A stretch of 64,000 nucleotides of DNA from JANMEB01 sp041740495 (lineage in GTDB: Bacteria; Planctomycetota; Planctomycetia; Pirellulales; Pirellulaceae). The number at the start of each line of letters is the position of its first letter. Positions within the stretch are counted from its first letter, which is position 1. This document shows, in pieces, positions 59,470-64,000 of this stretch. Under the pieces are notes generated by a model that saw only the letters and a program-made list of their open reading frames with translations, ran no database searches and was not told the origin of the DNA. The stretch is taken from NCBI GenBank assembly GCA_041740495.1, contig JBGSLW010000260.1, positions 1 to 64,000 on the forward strand. Direction: 5' to 3'. A program made the translations under genes and the position numbers.

Positions 59470-60948
59470 TTAGTCCCACCACCATTGATTTTCGGCCAAG
59501 TTATCCAGGCGGACGCCATCGCGAACTCGGAGAATCTCGCCCGATTCATCGACCTTCAGGTTTTCCTCGGAAAGGGCGAGCTTCGGATAAATCGCGACAC
59601 CGCCGCCGATCGGAGTCATGAACACGCCCCCTTTCCAAAGGGCGTTGATTGCCGGTTCGACGTGCGAGACGGGCGAGGCGACTTCGAGCGGCAGTTGAGC
59701 TTCATTGGTCAGGAACGGCATCTTCCAGTCGGCTTGCTGGTAGAGGTCCGCGTGTTGAATGTACGCCGCCACGATCGTCATGTCGATCAAGTTACGCAGT
59801 TCGCCGAACACCGGCGTTTCCTTGGCAAGCGCATCGAAGTTCTCCGTGAACGACTTACAAAACGCCTGGCTCGCGCGACTGGAGGACCCGGTCTGCTCGC
59901 GCTTCCCGTCCGCACCAATCCGTTCTTCTTCGCCGATCAATTTCACGCCTTTGCCGACCAAGCGCATCGCGGTGCGGTCCGGGCTGACTTCGATGCACTG
60001 GTAATCGGGTTCGAAGTACCAGCGATTGAGGGCGTTCTTATTGGCCTTTTGCGGGTCGACCTTCGACACAAACGAAGTGATTTTGGTCGAGGGGTTTTCC
60101 AATCCAATTCCGATCAATTTCATCCGATAGTCGGCTTCGGCTAGGACTTGGGCGAAGTGCGTCTTGGGCGAAACACCTTTGATCGTCACGGTTTGCATAC
60201 CCAAGGCCTCTCGCAACGCCCGCACAATCTCGACCTCCAGCCCTTCGCGGAAATTCGCTTGGGCCTGCTGGATCGTGGTGCGAAGGCGTTGTAGGCCTTC
60301 CTGCGTCGGATCGATCGAGACGCCGACCAGGCTTGTCGCTTTGCCGTCGGGTTGAAAGGCGCGGAGCGCGACTAAAAGATCCCGCAATTCAATCGTGCTT
60401 TGGCCGCTTTCCAAGCCACGTACTTTACCGGAGACGTCGGAGTAAAACCCCTCGGCCGGCCCCGCGATCACGATATCCTTCGTGTCGGGCATGTAGAAAA
60501 CATGCGTGATTCGATTGAGACCTGCCATGTAGAGCAGTTCGTTCGAAACCGGCTTGCCCGATTCGATGGCTTGCTGCAGCGCCTTTTCCAGGCGGTTCAA
60601 ACTGACCTTACGCAAGTCGGACTTTTTCATCACGTCGCGGGAGAGAACGGCGCGAGCCGCCGCCATCCGCTGACGAGCCAAGTTGCCTTGCACGTCCTCG
60701 ACCGTCCGAGAACGCAGCACGCCGTTGGAGTCGACTTCCACGCCCCCCAAACTCAAACCACCTTGACCGGTTGCCGTGCCCGTGCCCGTGCCGGTGCCTG
60801 TACCCGTGCCTGTTCCGGCCCCTGTGCCGCCGAGGGCTCCCGCGCCGCCAACTTGTTGTGCGGAGGCGGAAAGCGTCGGCCAGCTGAGCAGTGCCAAGCT
60901 CACGGCAAGTGCAACGAGCGGAAGCCGTGGCAACGATAAGCGAACCAT
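59470..60948 (-). CDS. Exported DUF1598 protein
   Basis: A 492-residue protein with a signal peptide (LVALAVSLALLSW, cleavage near ASAQ) followed by a Gly/Thr/Ala repeat tract at residues about 34-58, encoded by a hexanucleotide-like array near 60775-60850. The rest is the planctomycete-typical DUF1598 domain, including FYSDVSGKVRGLESGQST and YYRMKLIG-like YRMKLIGIGLEN. The function is unknown. The start at 60948 has GGAG 9 nt upstream; a longer frame is spurious. The intrinsic terminator follows. Confidence 0.82.
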   Translation of the reverse strand: MVRLSLPRLPLVALAVSLALLSWPTLSASAQQVGGAGALGGTGAGTGTGTGTGTGTGTATGQGGLSLGGVEVDSNGVLRSRTVEDVQGNLARQRMAAARAVLSRDVMKKSDLRKVSLNRLEKALQQAIESGKPVSNELLYMAGLNRITHVFYMPDTKDIVIAGPAEGFYSDVSGKVRGLESGQSTIELRDLLVALRAFQPDGKATSLVGVSIDPTQEGLQRLRTTIQQAQANFREGLEVEIVRALREALGMQTVTIKGVSPKTHFAQVLAEADYRMKLIGIGLENPSTKITSFVSKVDPQKANKNALNRWYFEPDYQCIEVSPDRTAMRLVGKGVKLIGEEERIGADGKREQTGSSSRASQAFCKSFTENFDALAKETPVFGELRNLIDMTIVAAYIQHADLYQQADWKMPFLTNEAQLPLEVASPVSHVEPAINALWKGGVFMTPIGGGVAIYPKLALSEENLKVDESGEILRVRDGVRLDNLAENQWWWD

Positions 60949-61206
60949 CAGGATTTCTCCTTCGAACAACAAAGTGTGAATGCGATGCGGCCCAAGTCGA
61001 ACACGTTCAGCCCGGCCGCTTGCCCCCGGCCATGCAACCTGATTTTTCCGCAAAAACTGCGCAAACTCAGGGAGTTTTTACTGAATGAGTATGAATTTTA
61101 TCGTAGTCAAAGACGTGATATTCAGCAAGAAAGATCTGGTTTCGCCAGCAAAAACTCGGCAATTTTCGCGGAATTCCAGTTTTGCGGGATTTTCAACCGG
61201 GGACGC

Positions 61207-63279
61207 TTAGTTCTCTTCGGAATCGATCTGCGACAAGATGTACCCATAATTCTCCAAACCGAATTTATCCACGATCTGCTGGCAAATCCGGATCAGCGTC
61301 CGTCGGCCGTCGTCATCTTCGTGGGCAATTCGATCGAGCAAAATGTGAATCAGCCGGATTGCTCGTTCCCGCGAAATCCGGTCGAGGTTGATTTGCGTCA
61401 ACAAGGGAGCTCGCCCGGCCGAGTCGCCAAGTTGTCCCATCGTCGCGGCGATCGCCAACCCGACGGCTTCCTGCTGCCGGCTGAACCACTCCGATACCGC
61501 CTGCCGATAGAGTATCGATCGACCGCTGGGATCGGATTGGTCGAGCGACTGCGCCAACGCCTGAAACGGGTAATCGGCATCGCCCAGCGGCGGCAGGGGA
61601 TCCAACCACGTTTGCGGTTCGCTGGATGTTTGGGCCCAGAAGGACTTATCCTGGCGCGGTATCAATAACGGCTTCAAGTCCAGGCGGACGAACTCTTCGA
61701 GCAACCCCAGATCGGCTTGCGCATTGGAGTCTGTTTGCCATTTGGAAAACGCAGCCAAGAGCTGCTCGTAATCCCCGGGACGTCCGCGGATGGTGCGACG
61801 AACCTCTTGCAGTACGGATTCGGTAGCTTCCATCGTTACCAGTTCACTGGGATTCACGCCGGCCCGTTTGGCAAACGCCAGACCAATTTCGGTGGGCAAG
61901 AGCTTGGGGGGGTACCGGCGATTGGTCCCGGCGGCGCGGAAGACCACCAACTCCCCGGACGCCTCGACGATGCCGATGCTTCGATTACCCGGCATCTCCA
62001 GCGTCTCGCCCCCCGCGATGGTGTTGCAGACGCGTTGGACGTGCTCTTCAAAACGCTGATGGGCGTCGGCGACGAACGCCAGGCGATCGGCGCGGTCCGC
62101 CAACTCCGGCGAAAGTTGGGCCGTATCGACGCGACTGAAGATCTCGATGGACTCGTCGAAGTTCCCGATCGCCAAGCTATACAGGGCGGCCGATAAAAGT
62201 AGCTCGACGGTCGCCGGCGAGAGCGCCGGACGAGCGGGTGGATCGACCGCGCTAGGCAAATCGTCGGCAGGGCTGACGGTTTCGGTCGGACTTGCGTTCT
62301 CAGGTGATTCGGCGGATGGCGTCGGCGGTTTTGAATCGAGTTGCTCTCCGGCCGGCGGGGGCGATGCCGCCGGTTCGTCCGGGGCAGAATCCTCCGGCGC
62401 CATCGTCAAATCCGTCGGGTTGCCAGCGGGCTCGGCCGCCTCGGAATCTGCGGCAGAGGCCGAGTCGTCTGCCAGGGAATCTGCGCTGGCGGCAGCTTGA
62501 TCCAAGGGGGAGAGGCGCGCACCGATTGCCGAGTTTTCGGCTGGAGCAGCGTTGGCCGCATCCGAATCCGCAACGACAGGTGCACGTCCCAACCATCGGT
62601 CGATCAGTTGCGGTTGAATCGCCAAGATCACCGCCCCGCCCAAGAGCACCAACGCGACCACAATTCCGGCGTATGCCTTCCAGGGCGTCACACGACGCCG
62701 GCGGCGATGCAGACCGGGATCCGCCACCGCTACAACGGTCGGTTCGTTCCTCAACTGCGTTTGCTCGGCGATCGCATGCGAAGGAGCGCCTGGGGGGCCC
62801 GCCGTCGGCGCCCAGGAAAACAGGTCCGCTGTCGGACTTATCGGTGCACCCTCCGAGGGATCGTCGATCGGGATTGCGACCGGCAGCGGTTCGTCGACGG
62901 GCTCGACGATTCGCGGTTCGAGTGCGCTTGAATTCAGTCGGTCGGTTGGCTGCGACGCTTGCGAATTGCGACTGGGCGGAGAGCTGGACACCTCGGTGGT
63001 CAAAGCCGCAAGCAGCTGTTGATTGTATTTCTCGCGCGATTTCGCGCTCGCCAAGCAATTCGCGGCCGACTCAATCTGTTTGGCCAATCGCTTCAGGTCA
63101 TCGCGGTTGGCGGACGTCGCCGCGGCAGCTCGGAGTCTGGCCAGTTGCGATTTGGCCGCAGAGACAACGGCATCGCGCGTACATTCCGCCGGGTTCAGCT
63201 GCAGTAGCTGATAATGATTGGGGGACTCCAACTCCACGGGCAGTGCGAGCCAATCGTGATAAGGATTGCCGGATGCCAT
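61207..63279 (-). CDS. J-domain-like, single-helix membrane protein with C-terminal conserved domain
   Basis: A 690-residue protein. It opens with NPYHDWLALPVELESPNHYQLLQLNPAECTRDAV (read in parts), the N-terminal region seen on many planctomycete proteins and reminiscent of a J-domain. A Ser/Pro-rich linker leads to a single helix near residues 200-222 (AGIVVALVLLGGAVILAI), then another acidic, Ala/Pro-rich linker to a 300-residue C-terminal domain rich in helices. So it spans the membrane once. ATG 63279 is chosen because similarity starts there; upstream codons run into a palindromic repeat. Function unknown. Confidence 0.75.
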   Translation of the reverse strand: MASGNPYHDWLALPVELESPNHYQLLQLNPAECTRDAVVSAAKSQLARLRAAAATSANRDDLKRLAKQIESAANCLASAKSREKYNQQLLAALTTEVSSSPPSRNSQASQPTDRLNSSALEPRIVEPVDEPLPVAIPIDDPSEGAPISPTADLFSWAPTAGPPGAPSHAIAEQTQLRNEPTVVAVADPGLHRRRRRVTPWKAYAGIVVALVLLGGAVILAIQPQLIDRWLGRAPVVADSDAANAAPAENSAIGARLSPLDQAAASADSLADDSASAADSEAAEPAGNPTDLTMAPEDSAPDEPAASPPPAGEQLDSKPPTPSAESPENASPTETVSPADDLPSAVDPPARPALSPATVELLLSAALYSLAIGNFDESIEIFSRVDTAQLSPELADRADRLAFVADAHQRFEEHVQRVCNTIAGGETLEMPGNRSIGIVEASGELVVFRAAGTNRRYPPKLLPTEIGLAFAKRAGVNPSELVTMEATESVLQEVRRTIRGRPGDYEQLLAAFSKWQTDSNAQADLGLLEEFVRLDLKPLLIPRQDKSFWAQTSSEPQTWLDPLPPLGDADYPFQALAQSLDQSDPSGRSILYRQAVSEWFSRQQEAVGLAIAATMGQLGDSAGRAPLLTQINLDRISRERAIRLIHILLDRIAHEDDDGRRTLIRICQQIVDKFGLENYGYILSQIDSEEN

Positions 63280-63356
63280 CGCCTCAAACAAGTAAGAACA
63301 CTCTTGGTAGCGTCTATCGTAACGTCTATCGAAACCCATTGCGTCCCGCGTGAACA

Positions 63357-63422
63357 TCAGCCGATAGGCGCTGGCCTCGGTTTCTTCACGCGCCGGAAAC
63401 CGCAAGCTAGCGCTTACCGGCC
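63357..63422. repeat. Stem-only copy of P1 palindrome
   Basis: Arms at 63359-63384 and 63394-63420 pair (CGGTTTC with GGAAACCG near the loop), matching the P1 stem at 20583-20654 but without the terminal repeats. The spacer 63280-63711 has no gene. Confidence 0.75.
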
Positions 63423-63711
63423 CATTTACGGAAAACCAGTCCCAATCCTTTTAGGCCCCATCAGCCTGCCCACTCCCGCAATGCCGGAGGTGGGGGTCCT
63501 ACGCCGGACCTTGTGGAATGGGTCATTCGACGGGTTCGGAACGCAACCAAACCGCGAACCGCTGCTATTTTAATGGCAAATTCCCAGCGGCGTATTCAGC
63601 AAAACCGTTCGCTTAGAGCGAATGCCAAGACTGGTCAGCCCTCTCACCCTGCCCAGGCCCCCGAAACGCGGGTGAGACTATTGGGACTATTGGGGACAAT
63701 TGGGACAGGCA

Positions 63712-64000
63712 TTAGGACGCGATCGGTACTTTTTGCCCGTTCTTGTCGACTCGGACCAAGGTTACGTGTGTGGAAAACAGACTTTGTTGCGGTTGTTGGT
63801 TGGCTGCCGTCACATCGACCAGGTAGGTCAGCGAGGTCGTCCCCAAGCGGACGCGGTTGACCGAAAATCGCAAGATCGTCCCTTCGTGAACCGCATGTTT
63901 AAATTCGACCTTGTCCATCCCAATTGTCACAAAGTCGCAATGGGGATAATCGAGAGCCGCCGCCATCCAGGCGATTTCGTCGACCCACATCAACATGTAA
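63712..64000 (-). CDS. Acyl-CoA thioesterase-like (hotdog fold), 5' part outside window
   Basis: The end of a small hotdog-fold thioesterase of the YciA/acyl-CoA hydrolase type: MLMWVDEIAWMAA is the conserved helix carrying the catalytic Asp, and VEFKHAVHEGTILRFSVNRVRLG the next strands. The frame is open to the window edge, so the start and first strands are missing here. It should hydrolyse acyl-CoA in the cytoplasm. Confidence 0.8.
   Translation of the reverse strand, partial: YMLMWVDEIAWMAAALDYPHCDFVTIGMDKVEFKHAVHEGTILRFSVNRVRLGTTSLTYLVDVTAANQQPQQSLFSTHVTLVRVDKNGQKVPIAS

Overview
The window reads as a chromosomal segment of a planctomycete, probably of the order Pirellulales. The grounds are planctomycete-type proteins (DUF1598, DUF1570 and PQQ/HEAT propeller proteins, squalene-cyclase-repeat proteins with an N-terminal zinc ribbon), a zinc-type S14, a futalosine-pathway enzyme, and many small palindromic intergenic repeats. 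The placement is inferred from protein families; no database search was possible.

Layout. 0.4-5 kb: a YhaN/SbcC-like ATPase and an SbcD/YhaO-like phosphoesterase, translationally coupled. 5-10 kb: aldehyde dehydrogenase, an FmdB-like zinc ribbon protein with a cystathionine synthase/lyase, a small membrane protein, GreA and a futalosine hydrolase-like enzyme. 10.3-16 kb: a MoxR, DUF58, transglutaminase operon followed by a YchF-like GTPase. 16-17 kb: csrA with a structured leader, and tRNA-Glu. 17-20.3 kb: a secreted C1 peptidase and a cyclase-repeat membrane protein. 20.8-26.7 kb: surface carbohydrate genes (glycosyltransferase, capsule-type protein, DUF1570 peptidase-like protein; divergently a TylF-like and a second methyltransferase). 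26.7-29.9 kb: a gene-poor area with a 400-bp direct repeat, a Y1-type transposase and an IS3 remnant. 29.9-34 kb: a tightly overlapping type III polyketide synthase operon (two methyltransferases, FAD oxidoreductase, PKS). 34-35.8 kb: a membrane-anchored PQQ propeller protein. 35.9-47 kb: the S10-spc ribosomal protein cluster through secY and adk, all on the minus strand. 47.7-52.7 kb: two small exported or membrane proteins and two ABC exporter pairs. 52.7-53.3 kb: a frameshifted REP-type transposase between inverted repeats. 53.3-64 kb: a TIM-barrel protein, a nucleotidyltransferase-HD protein, a HEAT/propeller protein, an M61 peptidase, a DUF1598 protein, a J-domain-like membrane protein and a thioesterase cut by the window edge.

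Most notable points. The S10-spc cluster has no gene for L3 or L24 (nor L30) at the expected places. The SbcD-like protein has lost several canonical metal and catalytic residues. The type III PKS operon is complete and retains the Cys-His-Asn triad. Several families of palindromic repeats recur across the window, two of them beside Y1-type transposase genes. Ribosomal genes rpsC and rplP overlap by 62 nt.
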